A program made the position numbers and the translations under genes. A stretch of 64,000 bases of DNA, taken from Tretioscincus oriximinensis. Taxonomy: Eukaryota; Chordata; Lepidosauria; Squamata; Gymnophthalmidae. The stretch spans positions 3,245,520 through 3,309,519 of the forward strand of contig JAJVDF010000029.1 of the NCBI GenBank assembly GCA_022410635.1. Reading direction: 5' to 3'. The notes under the pieces are model-generated. The model was given only the letters and a program-made list of their open reading frames with translations, did not search any database and was not told the origin of the DNA. Below are positions 13,001 through 22,105 of the stretch, in pieces; position 1 is the stretch's first letter; each line of letters starts with the position of its first letter.

Positions 13001-16000
13001 AGATTTGCCAGAGCTCATAGGGCTTCTCCATTTGTCCATATACTGTTGTATCTTAATTCTCCTGTTTCTTCTTGACTACTAGTTTTACATAGTGCAAAAA
13101 GTATAAGATTGTGCATTGATCAGTGTGAAAAGAAAACTCAACCACCTGCTCCCTCAGTGAAGATTAGTTCAGATGCAAGAGCTGAAAACTACAAAAAGCA
13201 GCAGAGAAAGAAGGAAGGAAGAATGGAAAAGCACCCTGAAAAACCCGCAACATACTATTCCCGTTCCTCTCGTTCCTGCTGCCAACGCCGCTGCCTGGAA
13301 ACAAAAGAAAAATAATGAAAAGGGGGAAGCAAACTGGTATTTTCAGTCGATCTGGGAATGTCCTCTTTCACTTGTCATTGTTTGAACACAGGAAGGAAAC
13401 CTTCACCAAACTATACCAGGTGAAAAACATAAATTTTTGATGTATAGCTCATTGATATATGCAATTATGTAAGCCATTCAAGTTTGTAAGAAGCTTGTTA
13501 CAGAAGAACTGTATGATTCTCTGATGACAGACTTCCTAAAGATTTCTCCAGTTAGAAACTCTGCAAAGTTGTTGTGAAACCACAATGATTTCTTCAATTC
13601 TCTTGCGGGATCCAAAAATCCAGATCGTATTGGTACCGAGAAAGGAACTTGCCTAGGAGATCTATGAATGCTACNATGAAATCAGCAAAGAAAAGGTAGA
13701 GTACGAATGAAAATAGAACTGCATCTATTTTTTTAATTGTCACTGTAATAATTCAGTCCAGCAGCTGCATCTGCTAGTAATAGAAAGACTAAGGGCTTTC
13801 CTTCTGAAATGGGAGGCCAGCTCAGGACCGAGTGAGATCCAAACCAAGAAATGTTCAATATTGAAGATTACCAACATACTTGTTCCAGCTGGTAGGAAAC
13901 ACAGAGGCAACACAGAATGTATGNCTCCATTTTCTGAACTATTGGGAAACCCATTTTAGTGTTGCACCAAAGTACAGTACTGAAATTAGTCCTCTGGAAG
14001 CTCAGGGTTGGGGAACATTTGTTCCTAATCCTTTGGGACTACCGTGCTGATGGCATTGTTTCAGATCATGCCATGCTGCAATCCAGATTAGTGGATCTCA
14101 ATGGGTCCAAACCCAATGATCCTGACCACAGGATGGTAGTAAGAAAAGCCCCCCAAACTCTTTAAATTGGCATCATCACAGCTTTTGGGTCTCTCCTACC
14201 TTAAACTTATAGAAAACATAGGTAGAGTTTTATCATAAAAGAAAACAGAAAAGCAGGGTAGCATGGTAGAATTCATCACTGCCAATCCAATATGCACATG
14301 AATAATGAAAGACATATTTTCTTTGATGCCTTTCAGTGTGTGGATTTCTCTCCTATGGATGTATGGCCTTTGTTGACTTCAATGTCTTTATGTATCCACT
14401 GCAGAAAGATAACGGAGGCAATAAAGGCTTTCTTCTTCCTATGGCCATTTTCCATTTGCTTTTACCTTCTTCTTAATGTTGTTTTTGCCCATATTCTGCT
14501 CCAGCTTTCTGTTACACTGCCAACCCTCTTCACCCTTNTGCTACTAATCCTTTTAGGCCTCCCCTGCCCCTTCCCTTTTTAACCTTCTCCAATTCCATTT
14601 TTGCCACTTCATTACTTTTCACCCCTTCCTCTTTTACAGCCCACCAGTCTTTTTTTCTTTTTTATTATAGACAGGCATCATTTTGCAACTTATGAGAAAT
14701 AAGGGGAACTGTGAACAAGCCGTCCATCTAACTTTGCTTTCAGTAAGATGTATGATTTGACAGTGACAATTCCCTGTGCTCGAGGGACCACTGGAATCTA
14801 ATCTATGGGACTATGGAAAGCTTCCTGAATTTAATTTAATACAGCTTTTAATGACAGAACATTTTGTGACTATTGTATGCTTCATTATTGTTCTTTGTCT
14901 GCAAATTGCTTTGAGCAATTCTAATTGACTGATTAAAATCCAGAAATTCCTTCAATAGCAGACAACGCTCAATATTCTTGCTACACTGTTTGTATTTTAT
15001 TAATTTATTTTTCATGCTCTTCTTCCATTAGACATCAATAGCCAATCCCATCTCAATGGCTCCTAATGTAGGCAGAAAATGATCTGCAAATAGGCAAATA
15101 CTTTTTACTTATCAAGGCTGTTACATTGAACCTGCTACATCCTCCCACAAATTAAAACATTAACAAAAGTCATAACTATAAAAGTATTTTTGACTGAGAA
15201 AGATGTCATTGAAAAAGATACACATAATAACTATTACATATTCAACCAAGACATACCGACAATATATGGATCTTCCTTTCCGAAATCTGATTGAGTCATA
15301 AAATACCAGGAAAGTGCCCTTGATTTCAGACATCTAAACAATAATTATTAGAAGTCTGAGTTTTCTGCTTTCTGCTTTGTTTTTTAGACTTGAGTTAACA
15401 CCAGAATTTTTTCTTCATCTTTAAATATCTGTTGTGAAATNCAATGAATTAAGAGAACAGCTCTTTTTATGGCAGATCTTTAGAAACAATTTGTCATATT
15501 AAGTATACATACAAGACACTGTTAATGCATGTATAAAGGTGCATCCACACAATGTATTTTTCATGCTTTCCTTGTGTCAGCATGATGAGATAGACACATC
15601 GTTCAGTAGGACTCACACCATCCTTTTATAAGGAAAAGCATGAAGAAAATGTATATTATGCTTCAAAAAACATTGTNGAAAAACAGCTTTTGTAGCTCTT
15701 TACCCAACAATGCAGCACAGTGTACTGTGCACTGCCATCTTGGCTGTGTGGTTGATGAAAAGTGCAACCATGCATGTGCGAATGGCACGTTCTGTGGATG
15801 TATATCTGGGGATTTGGTACTGATGAANCCAATGGATGTACATCACCAAGTTGCTGGTGCAAGGTAATGTCACTATGAATCCTTGTGCTGCTGCCCCAAC
15901 ATTGTAGGCAACAGAGGGATCATCACATAATTAGTTAATTATGTGATTATCATTTGCAGCAATACACACAAAAAATCCAAATCTGGTCGAAACGCGTCTG

Positions 16001-19000
16001 GCACCACTTGACTACATTCTCCTCCCTTTGTGGACTATCTGGACTATTCCACCTTCATCTTTTGTAGACTGTGCCTTCCATCCACATCAGTCTCTGACTA
16101 TTTGGATTGTTACTCTGGACATTGAGTTTTGTTGGACTTTTCTCACTTTTATATNTGATATACTGTGTGTTTTTATATTGTGATATTTTAGTTGTGGTTT
16201 TGTGCCACTGTTTACATTTATATATTTTTATATTGATACTGATTCTGCCCTGTTTGTGTTCATTTGTTTTGCAGAGGAGAGGTGTGGTTGTTTATCATTT
16301 GCAGCATCATGAAGGCATGCATCTGTATGCCTCCCCAAAGCACTGCTAAAGTTTACTGGTGAGGAACACTGTACTAGGAATGCCTAAATCCTCTCTGAAT
16401 TTTGGTCACTGATTTATTTTGAAGTGGTTACCCTTGAGGTCTTTATTTACAAGTTCACTTTAACTTCAATGCAGAAGCTCTTTGATAAAAAAAGAAAGTC
16501 CTTCCCTAGGCTTGGTTCACGCACAGCAAAACCCAAAACCCAAACAGATTAGAAGTATCTTTGTGGTGGTAATGCGTGGCAGGTAATGCACTTTGGAAGC
16601 NGCATTTTCTGGCCTTTAGTGTGGGCTAATGATACCTGCATGTGGAAGTACCACTTTCAACCCAACTTTGTATGTGAATACAGACACAGTTTGTAGAGTG
16701 TTACTTGCCTGTCAGCATCAGTTACCAGCGCCAGACGTCCATAGTCCCAGGCCACTTTGCGTAAAATAGAGAAAACAAACAGCAGTGCCTGCAAGAAAGG
16801 AAACAAGGAAATGCTAGATAGGTTTCCTTGGCTGGCAGATAGCCTGTGGTGCTCTTAATTATATCGACCTACCGATATCTAACACAGGCTACAAACTTTA
16901 GCTTTACTGTATTTTATGTATATTGTATTGTGCTATGTACATGGATGATACTTTATAAATAAAATGAATGAACTTTCTGTTAGCCAAAATTCAGAATTTA
17001 TATGATTGCGAACATCAAGTATAATCTGTANCATAGGACCTAAAGTACTTTATATCCTCTGCATCCAGATTGAGGCCTTGTCCACATGGAGCCTANTTCT
17101 GGGTAATAGCTAGGGACAGAGCATGGTCATCCACATGCCAGTATAGACTATGGCAGTCCTATTTGGCCCTATAGCTCAGTTGCTTAGGAATTCGTCTCTC
17201 GCCTGGGAGATCGGGTTTCGAAGCCCTGTGTTGGAAGTGGGGAGGGGTGAGCACCTTCCACTAGCCTGTAGCTCTAGCCAATCCAGCTATTCGAAAGCAT
17301 GAATTGCAAGAAATTGCAACTGAATGCAAGTAGATACATGGGAACCACCATAGCCTGGTGGGGAAGATAGAATGTGAGCCTTCGGGCAAAATATATCCTT
17401 GTAAGCCGCTTTGAGTCCTTTTCAAAGGTGAGAAAAGCAGGGTATAAGAACCAAGTTCTTCTTCTTCTTCTTCTATAAACGCATAAATAAAATAAACGCA
17501 TAAATAAATAAATGTGGATGGAGGTATAGCCCACGATAAGGCTCCTTGTGGACAGGGCCTGAGTTTTGTTCGACAGACAAGTTTATTGATAACCTGTCTT
17601 AATCCTTTCTGGATTTAATCCTTTCTGGAGTAAAGCAGGTTATTGAGAACCTTCTTTAAAAGTGCTTAAACTTCTGACAGACATGCAGTTAAAAGCAACA
17701 GCTTAAATGATATCATTTAATACGCCATATAGCCTGGCTGTATGTAAGCTAATTGTGCAAGAACTAATGAGATCTTGCTGCTCAGTCAAGTGGCTTGAGA
17801 GAATACATATGTAGATAGGTACCTTTAATGAAAAAGAAAGTTGCAAACAAGAAAGCGCAAACATGGCCTGCAACTAGATAGGAGGGAAAGGTATGCATGC
17901 CTCCAATTGCTGGCACTAAGAGGTTTCCATTCCTAGACCTTGTTACCCCATACCTGTCACTTATCATCTGGTGCTGCTCTCCAACCCCCTGGAATCAACA
18001 CAGAGCTTTGTGCATGGTGATGGTAACAGAGGTTGTGGTGTTGGAAGCGGAGGTGGTCTTAGCATCTCCAAGGCCAACTTTAAAGCGACTGTAAGGCTAC
18101 TCGTAAAGCCAGCTTTAACTGCTTAANTCTGGCTTTATGGATGGACTTACAGACACACAAAGCTGGCATACGGGCAGGCACAAATGGAGCNGTCACTAAG
18201 GAGGCGGTCTTTCATCTGAGAGATTGGGTTTCGAAGCCCTGTGTCAGACTTGGGGAGGGGTGAGCGCCTTCTATTAGCCTGCAGCTGTAGACAATTCAGC
18301 TATTTGAAAGAAATGTAAATTTGCAATCTGCATTTCAATTAGATAAATGAGTACCATCACTAACTTGGTGGGGAAGAAATTATTTCCACTTAGTAGAACT
18401 GTGGTTGAGAGCAGGGCTGAATCAAATGGTTCAGCAGCTGGAGTGAGCAGGTGTCAAGGTAGATTGTGGGCTATGAGTGCAGCAGTCACAGGATAGCTTA
18501 TGGGCAAGTCAGAAAGGCTCATTTGTGGGCCCATCTGACTGTTTATTTGGGTAACATAGAAGATACACACTAAGCTGGATGCTTTTTGGCATGTCAGACT
18601 GGTGCCTTTGGGCAAGGANTGAGGAACAAGGCTGAGCTGCACAACCATTTGTTCGTTTCATTTCTTTATACAGCGCTATCAATGAACAGAGTGTTGTTTA
18701 TAACATAAAAGAAATACAAACTACATAATAATATTAAAAATCAGACATAAAAACCACAGGCTAAAATCTATACAATGAGAGAAATCAGCTCAGCCAGTAT
18801 GTGCAGTCCTGTCACTTGTCTTGCCACTTGTTGCATTAAGATTTAGGACTAAATAAATTGTTTTGGATGCAGTAGTTCTCAAGTCTGCACATAACTTTGC
18901 AGGCACTCACGGAAGACACACAAAACTGGATGGAACAATAGCTTATGATATGATAACTCATCATATGATAGCTTCCTGTATCTATATTTAAAGGCTGAGG

Positions 19001-19338
19001 CCTGAAGCTTTAGCAAGGCCTGAACTGGGCAATGCTCCATTGCAGAAACCATCAAATCCTGACTTTATTTTTACCCTTTTTCATCTATTCTATGCAAANT
19101 ACCATACGTTCTCCGTGTGGTACAACCCAGTGCCAAACCAAGAATCCATAAAGACTACTATACTTACAAGAAAGCACATAAAATCAAGGGCGAGGACTGT
19201 GGGCACCCCTCCAAAGGGCAGGCCCTGCAGCACAGTGCTGCGGATGCGGGCACTGTAGCAGTAATCCTTGGTGTTGTTGTTGCACGACCGGCAGGTAGCC
19301 CCTGCTGAGCCCAGGGTGGCAACCATAAAGGGAAGCAT
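936..19338 (-). CDS. TMEM63B: TMEM63B (CSC1-like protein 2), 5' nine coding exons, partial
   Basis: OSCA/TMEM63 family channel of the plasma membrane, known in mammals as a mechanically and osmotically gated cation channel. The translated exons follow mammalian TMEM63B closely: MLPF at the start, then [52 protein letters not shown], and [12 protein letters not shown]63A and TMEM63C do not begin with MLPF and differ in these blocks, which decides the paralogue. The nine exons (171, 80, 39, 91, 38, 143, 52, 109 and 71 coding nt) join in one open frame of 794 nt, about 264 residues. That covers the first membrane segment, the cytosolic linker, TM1 and TM2. Homologous sequence after HFE (cytosolic linker onward) is absent, so the gene runs off the left edge. 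Splice sites are GT-AG except one GC donor. Introns total about 17.6 kb between the start codon and 936. Confidence 0.96.
1060..1205. repeat. CR1-like 3'UTR relic
   Basis: Contains the phrasing taaagctatccaggctacta, then aagtagattctagaggc and cctctgggttaa, a pattern familiar from 3' regions of CR1-like LINEs in reptiles. Degenerate, in the 499-nt intron between exons 10 and 9. Assignment is by eye. Confidence 0.4.
1506..1614 (-). CDS. TMEM63B: TMEM63B exon 9 (TM2)
   Basis: 109 nt, acceptor tttatcatag, donor GACTTG|gtatgt; phase 2 in, phase 0 out. Encodes [20 protein letters not shown], the second helix, followed by [16 protein letters not shown]. The basic patch after the helix marks the cytosolic side. 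Residues match the mammalian protein. The intron to exon 8 is only 133 nt. Confidence 0.96.
1748..1799 (-). CDS. TMEM63B: TMEM63B exon 8
   Basis: 52 nt, acceptor ctcttgccag (rc of ctggcaagag reading), donor TCAGG|gtaagt; phase 1 in, phase 2 out. Encodes [18 protein letters not shown] when joined to its neighbours. The mammalian form has A for P and K for the second N. Extracellular TM1-TM2 loop. Confidence 0.95.
2876..3018 (-). CDS. TMEM63B: TMEM63B exon 7 (TM1)
   Basis: 143 nt, acceptor ctttttcag, donor CTTG|gtaag; phase 2 in, phase 1 out. Encodes [20 protein letters not shown], then [20 protein letters not shown] and NFSGDLL. The second block is transmembrane helix TM1 of the family. Only a few conservative changes from mammals. 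Confidence 0.96.
4105..4160. repeat. CR1/L2-type dispersed tail (ggcctgatccagtatggctc)
   Basis: Reads ggcctgatccagtatggctc followed by ttcttatgttct. The same module occurs reversed at 50624 and in weaker form at 12178, 28105 and 59160. It is a common reptile repeat tail. Confidence 0.5.
4389..4426 (-). CDS. TMEM63B: TMEM63B exon 6
   Basis: A 38-nt exon with acceptor tctacacag and donor ATAAA|gtaagt, phase 0 in and phase 2 out. Encodes [12 protein letters not shown] plus two bases of a Lys codon completed by exon 7. It is identical to the mammalian residues at this position and too short for simple ORF detection. Confidence 0.95.
4860..5305 (+). mobile_element. hAT foldback element, copy A
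   Basis: A 446-bp non-autonomous element with ends AAGGGTTGCCATA and TATGGCAACCTTA, flanked by a perfect 8-bp target duplication tatctgcc (4852-4859 and 5306-5313). An 8-bp duplication is the hAT mark. The interior is GC-rich and made of several inverted repeats, with no transposase. It lies in the intron between exons 6 and 5 of TMEM63B. Confidence 0.9.
5519..5664. repeat. Unclassified repeat, copy 1
   Basis: Shares cacttcctaaaa, cacagaaagt, atggcccactaggg, gaaccaaaaggtagcatatt and tctctatgattctg with 8998-9152 in the same order and orientation. No family recognised. Confidence 0.65.
6613..6703 (-). CDS. TMEM63B: TMEM63B exon 5
   Basis: 91 nt between acceptor ctgattctag and donor CAAT|gtaagt, phase 2 in and phase 0 out. 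Translates as [20 protein letters not shown] then [10 protein letters not shown]. Mammalian TMEM63B has [20 protein letters not shown] at the same place. This is a Ser-rich, probably phosphorylatable part of the first cytosolic loop. Confidence 0.95.
8176..8686 (-). mobile_element. hAT foldback element, copy B (reversed)
   Basis: 511 bp, ends TAGGGTTGCCATA and TATGGCAACCCTA, perfect 8-bp target duplication tatctaca (8168-8175 and 8687-8694). Same family as copy A but in the opposite orientation. Contains the paired block around acattccccgatgctgcgtc / cagggaatgta and other hairpins. In the intron between exons 5 and 4. Confidence 0.92.
8998..9152. repeat. Unclassified repeat, copy 2
   Basis: Direct-repeat partner of 5519-5664, a little longer and diverged by point changes. 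Lies in the intron between exons 5 and 4. Either a dispersed element or a small local duplication. Confidence 0.65.
9160..12175. other. Intronic, nothing recognised
   Basis: AT-rich intron sequence between TMEM63B exons 5 and 4. No exon, RNA gene or clear mobile element seen by eye; short ORFs here show no conserved motif. Confidence 0.5.
12178..12275. repeat. CR1/L2-type dispersed module
   Basis: Reads cctgctggatcagaccacag, then agcatcctgtcttacacagt and ggcctac, the reverse sense of the module at 4105. Degenerate. Confidence 0.45.
12384..12636 (+). mobile_element. TAGGCTGACC-family DNA transposon, left-truncated copy
   Basis: Shares with 29973-30301 the blocks aattcactgcaccac, ggggctctggcaac, atttgcatattcat and the right end aaaatctggtcag. 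The left third is missing. It keeps the 26-nt POU-octamer palindrome (12558-12583) with one change. Confidence 0.7.
12637..12770. repeat. CR1-like 3' relic
   Basis: Phrases cttccaggctagttgctctc, cttttggtagatcaataatt and gtgtgaaaaaaactcttcct resemble the CR1-like relic at 1060-1205. Directly follows the transposon end. Confidence 0.4.
13180..13240 (-). promoter_or_regulatory. Pyrimidine tract downstream of microexon 4
   Basis: On the minus strand, 20-75 nt after the exon 4 donor, runs a long C/T tract (ttccttccttctttctctgc then tgctttttgtag). It looks like a binding region for PTB-type splicing repressors. Function is inference from composition. Confidence 0.3.
13256..13294 (-). CDS. TMEM63B: TMEM63B exon 4, 39-nt cassette microexon
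   Basis: A 39-nt exon between a strong pyrimidine-rich acceptor (cttttgtttccag) and donor AATA|gtatgt. It enters and leaves in phase 2. Joined to exon 3 it reads [15 protein letters not shown], against mammalian R-LRRQERDRVEQEY-V: same length, same basic/acidic pattern and same EY end. In mammals this exon is alternatively spliced and changes channel behaviour (from memory of published work). Skipping here keeps frame and gives a single Ser (AG|T) at the junction. The sequence is more diverged than the neighbouring exons, with an added Trp, but length, phase and splice sites all agree. Confidence 0.88.
13760..16700. other. Intronic, nothing firmly recognised
   Basis: Intron between exons 4 and 3. 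AT-rich. Around 15700-15860 and 15980-16300 there are sequences that look repeat-like, but I could not find a second copy or a family. Confidence 0.4.
16709..16788 (-). CDS. TMEM63B: TMEM63B exon 3, with GC splice donor
   Basis: Encodes [20 protein letters not shown] followed by LVTDAD and the first two bases of an Arg codon (80 nt, phase 0 in, phase 2 out). It completes the first membrane segment and enters the cytosolic loop. The acceptor is tttcttgcag. The donor reads GACAG|gcaagt, a GC donor with otherwise perfect consensus. A GT lies four bases further on (caa|gtaaca), but using it shifts frame and gives a stop in exon 5, so the GC site is the working one. Confidence 0.94.
17073..17560. 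mobile_element. AGGCCTTGTCCACATGG foldback element, split by a SINE
   Basis: Left part (17073-17163) begins aggccttgtccacatggagc and right part (about 17513-17560) ends ggctccttgtggacagggcct, inverted copies of each other. The same element is whole at 21928-22105. A tRNA-derived SINE sits in the middle and the inner right arm is partly lost. Confidence 0.75.
17164..17512 (+). mobile_element. tRNA-derived SINE (Sauria-like) nested in a foldback element
   Basis: Box A-like tatagctcagttgcttagg and box B-like gggtttcgaagccct mark the RNA polymerase III head. The body runs through agctattcgaaagcatg and a 3' tail gtaagccgctttgagtcc to aagcagggtataagaacc, then a (ttc)n run and an A-rich end. The tail is LINE-like, as in other reptile SINEs. 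Confidence 0.8.
18190..18385 (+). mobile_element. tRNA-derived SINE, 3'-truncated copy
   Basis: Shares gagattgggtttcgaagccc, cttggggaggggtgagc, agctatttgaaag and cttggtggggaagaa with the SINE at 17164. The LINE-like tail is missing. Confidence 0.7.
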
Positions 19339-19360
19339 CTCTACTTCTTCATTGTNCTAC
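19168..19360 (-). CDS. TMEM63B: TMEM63B exon 2: 5'UTR end and start codon
   Basis: The exon lies between acceptor ctttcacag and donor CTT|gtaagt. The ATG is at 19336-19338 and the coding part is 171 nt (57 codons), ending in phase 0 after FMCFL. The start is set by homology to the MLPF N-terminus of mammalian TMEM63B. The stretch before [10 protein letters not shown] is diverged and carries an Asn run (NNNT, which includes an N-glycosylation sequon) and two Cys. This tail is expected to be extracellular. The last ~18 residues begin the first membrane segment. The 22-nt UTR part holds a tiny upstream ORF and one N (19356). Confidence 0.95.
19341..19352 (-). promoter_or_regulatory. Four-codon upstream ORF next to the TMEM63B start
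   Basis: On the minus strand the 5'UTR part of exon 2 reads ATG AAG AAG TAG, then two bases, then the main ATG. The upstream ATG has A at -3 (acaATGa), a fair initiation context. The main ATG has context TAGAGATGC. The small ORF ends two bases before the main start, so reinitiation or leaky scanning would decide TMEM63B output. Whether it is used is inference. Confidence 0.55.
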
Positions 19361-19480
19361 CTGTGAAAGCAAACAAAGAAAGGCTTGGTTATAAAATAAA
19401 CCAAAGTATGGTACTTAGTAATACAGAAGAGAAAAGGTATGCTAGGACACTTAAGACACAGGACAAAAAGGAAATACACC

Positions 19481-19552
19481 ATATTACCAAAGGTATTTGC
19501 TCATACTTGAATGCACTTTTGGAGGTGGATGAGTGAATACTTTTGGAAATAT
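19481..19552. mobile_element. Short palindromic MITE, mariner/Tc1-like (copy 1)
   Basis: Begins atattaccaaaggtatttgc and ends gaatacttttggaaatat, imperfect inverted arms in 72 bp. A closer palindrome is at 51344-51405. The arm resembles the attgccaaaagtatt terminus of Tc1/mariner elements. Confidence 0.55.
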
Positions 19553-21927
19553 AGTGGAAGTGATTGTGCTACCAAAGTTTATTTGACTTTGGAAGGAAGC
19601 AAAGATTGATAGCGAGGCCTTTTCTTGTATGTCACTGGTGAGTAGGATCAAAGATGGGGGACAGACACTTTTTCTCATTTGTAGAATTTAGCACTATGTG
19701 CTGAAAGATGGCCACAATCATTTAGCCATTTGCTCATTTTTGCATTATGATTTGGATGAAGAAATCTGGTAACCTTTGAAAACATGGATTGAAACCTTTG
19801 AAAACATGAATTGTTTTTTGCCCCTGGAAGGTATTACTTTAAAAGCATAAAGGGAAAACAGATATTGGTAGCAAATCTATTAATTGGACATTCTCCCATT
19901 TTGGGATAAACCTAACGCAATACATTTTCTTGGCGAGCTACTGTAGTTCACAGAAATAAAAGACATTCTTTCATCTGCAGTGGTGCTGGTGGACACACTG
20001 TCCTCCACTAGAAGTTGCTGGATTTCAGTGTATGTGTACCCTGGCCAGCTTGATCAGTGGTTAGAGATGACTTTTGGAAAGCTGGGGTGTAATAATAACT
20101 GGGGCACTTTTCTTTCCGAATAGAGATCAAAGAGATAACTCAAGAAGCAAGAAATTGATGTTAGAAGCAAACAAAAAAGGAGTCTATTAAAGAAGCATTA
20201 TTATAACTGAACATGGATTTCTATGTGGCTATTACGTTCAGTTTTCACAGCATTAAAAGTTGTATTATAGTTACAATTAAGTTGTTCGCCCAGTTTAACT
20301 ACCAGTACTTGTCTTAATTACTTTCTCAGAACTACATATATTTGATATTCTGCCTCAGTAAGCTCTTCCTTGGAGTTGTTTTAAGTTTTTCAACGTCATG
20401 GCTTCAAGAAATGACAATGTTATTAAAGGATAATAAACTTATTTCAGTGCTGAAAACAAATAACAGAACAGTCAATATCAAACAATTTGTTTGACACATT
20501 TTCTCACATCTAGCCACAACTGTCATATTCAGAACATCTGTTCTGGAAAAACTTGGTAACCTACCAGCAGTTATTTAGTTCTTTATTTTGTTCTTTGGGA
20601 TGATGCTGTGAAGGACAAGTTATGAATAAAAATTATAAACTAATACAAGTATTTGTATTCATTTCAGGCCTGAGACTGTGAAATCCGCCCCTGCCTAAAG
20701 GTTAACTGGAATTAGTCTGTGGTGCTACTGTGAGAACATCCAGCAAATGCATGTTCAATTTGCTTTGTTCTACAGTCATGTGTGGAGGCTAAATGCTTCA
20801 CTTTTTTCTTGAACTGCAAAGAATACAATTTGCAAACAGGCTTGAGGTGCAACACAGCTAAGGAACAAAACACAAAGCAGGAAAATTCTAACAGGATGTT
20901 AGCTACCAATGCTAATTGTAATCCTAGAAGAAAGCTGCATAAGACTGCATGGCCAGTGTTAAATATAAAGTACAAACACAGTTAGCATTGTTGTTTTCAT
21001 TGGATATAACCGTGGCCAACTCTTGGTTGACCATGTGCAGTTTTCTCGGGAAAAATGCAGAAGTGGTTTGCCACAGTCTACGTCTTGGGAGAACAAGGAA
21101 CTTGCATTACCACTACCGCACCTACAGGCTAGCATTAAAATCCACCCAACTATTACACCAGTGCAATAATGATGGCAAAATTCTATATACATTGCAGACT
21201 TGCTTTCACCCAAAAATCCTTGTCAGTTTGAATGAAGTCAGCCTACATAGGTTCAAGCTGGCAAAAGTATGTTAAACAAAAGGGCATACAAGGTACTACT
21301 TATTGACAAGCTGAGTATATGCAATTACCTTCCGGCCAACACTTTATTTAAGAGTTTGGAAAGGATTGGGAAGGGAGCCATGCAAAGCACTAGAATAAAT
21401 TCAAAGATAGGATGAAAAGATGAATGGCAACAAGTGTGAGGAAACCTAGGAAAGACTGTTTTGGAAATATTAACGAAAGAGATATCAGTAAGAACTTGGC
21501 AAGCTGAGAAACTAAATAACTTAATAGAAACTGAAGTGTTTTTTTTTAATATAAATTGTAATCTGTGGCGTATAAATAATACTATATAAAAAGCACCATC
21601 AACAGCAAATTAAAATTCATTGCAGTGCTAATCTGGAATAGTTTGTTGAGACAAAAGCGAAAAAACCCCTTTGGATTCGTCTTTGCAGATCACTGACCAG
21701 ATTTCTGTTTTCCCCCTTTTGTTTTGTTATTGCATTGCACTTGTTTTCTCACATACATATGGTACATAACCTATCCTTGCATTGTACTGAGCATTTTAGT
21801 TAATAATGTTTTAAAAATTTAAAAAGAAAAAATGAAGCAGACAGCAAGCATTTGTCTGAGTGGTTTTTAAGAATTAAACATGAGTCATACAGCTAGGATA
21901 GTAGTAAAATACAAAACGTAGAATCAT
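19553..21927. other. Intron 1, nothing recognised
   Basis: AT-rich; ORFs at 20712-21275 on both strands have no family motif and atypical composition for coding sequence. Confidence 0.5.
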
Positions 21928-22105
21928 AGGCCTTATCCACATGGAGCCTTATTAAGAGTAATATCCCAGTACAAAGCTTGGCCATACACATGCCACTATA
22001 GACCATGGCAGGTCCCATTCAGAGCCTATCATAGTCTACACTAGCATGTGGTAGGCTCCTATTCTGAGGTAAAACCCAGGATAAGGCTCCATGTGAACAG
22101 GGCTA
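21928..22105. mobile_element. AGGCCTTATCCACATGG foldback element, intact
   Basis: About 178 bp, begins aggccttatccacatggagc and ends ataaggctccatgtgaacag ggct. The centre also pairs: actatagaccatggcagg with a region containing catagtctacactagcatg. Related copies at 17073 and 55892. No coding capacity. Target duplication unclear. Confidence 0.75.

Noticed and set aside
15640..16340. Repeat-like sequence with ggtcgaaacgcgtctgg and paired tgtactgtgcactg
   Set aside because: No second copy in the window and no recognised family, so not listed as a feature.
16699..16708. GT donor four bases after the GC donor of exon 3
   Set aside because: It changes phase and would lead to a stop in exon 5 when joined to it, while the GC site restores the known protein frame both with and without exon 4.
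17164..17240. Functional tRNA gene
   Set aside because: Box A and box B are present but the cloverleaf is not complete and the sequence continues into a SINE body; same for 60708.
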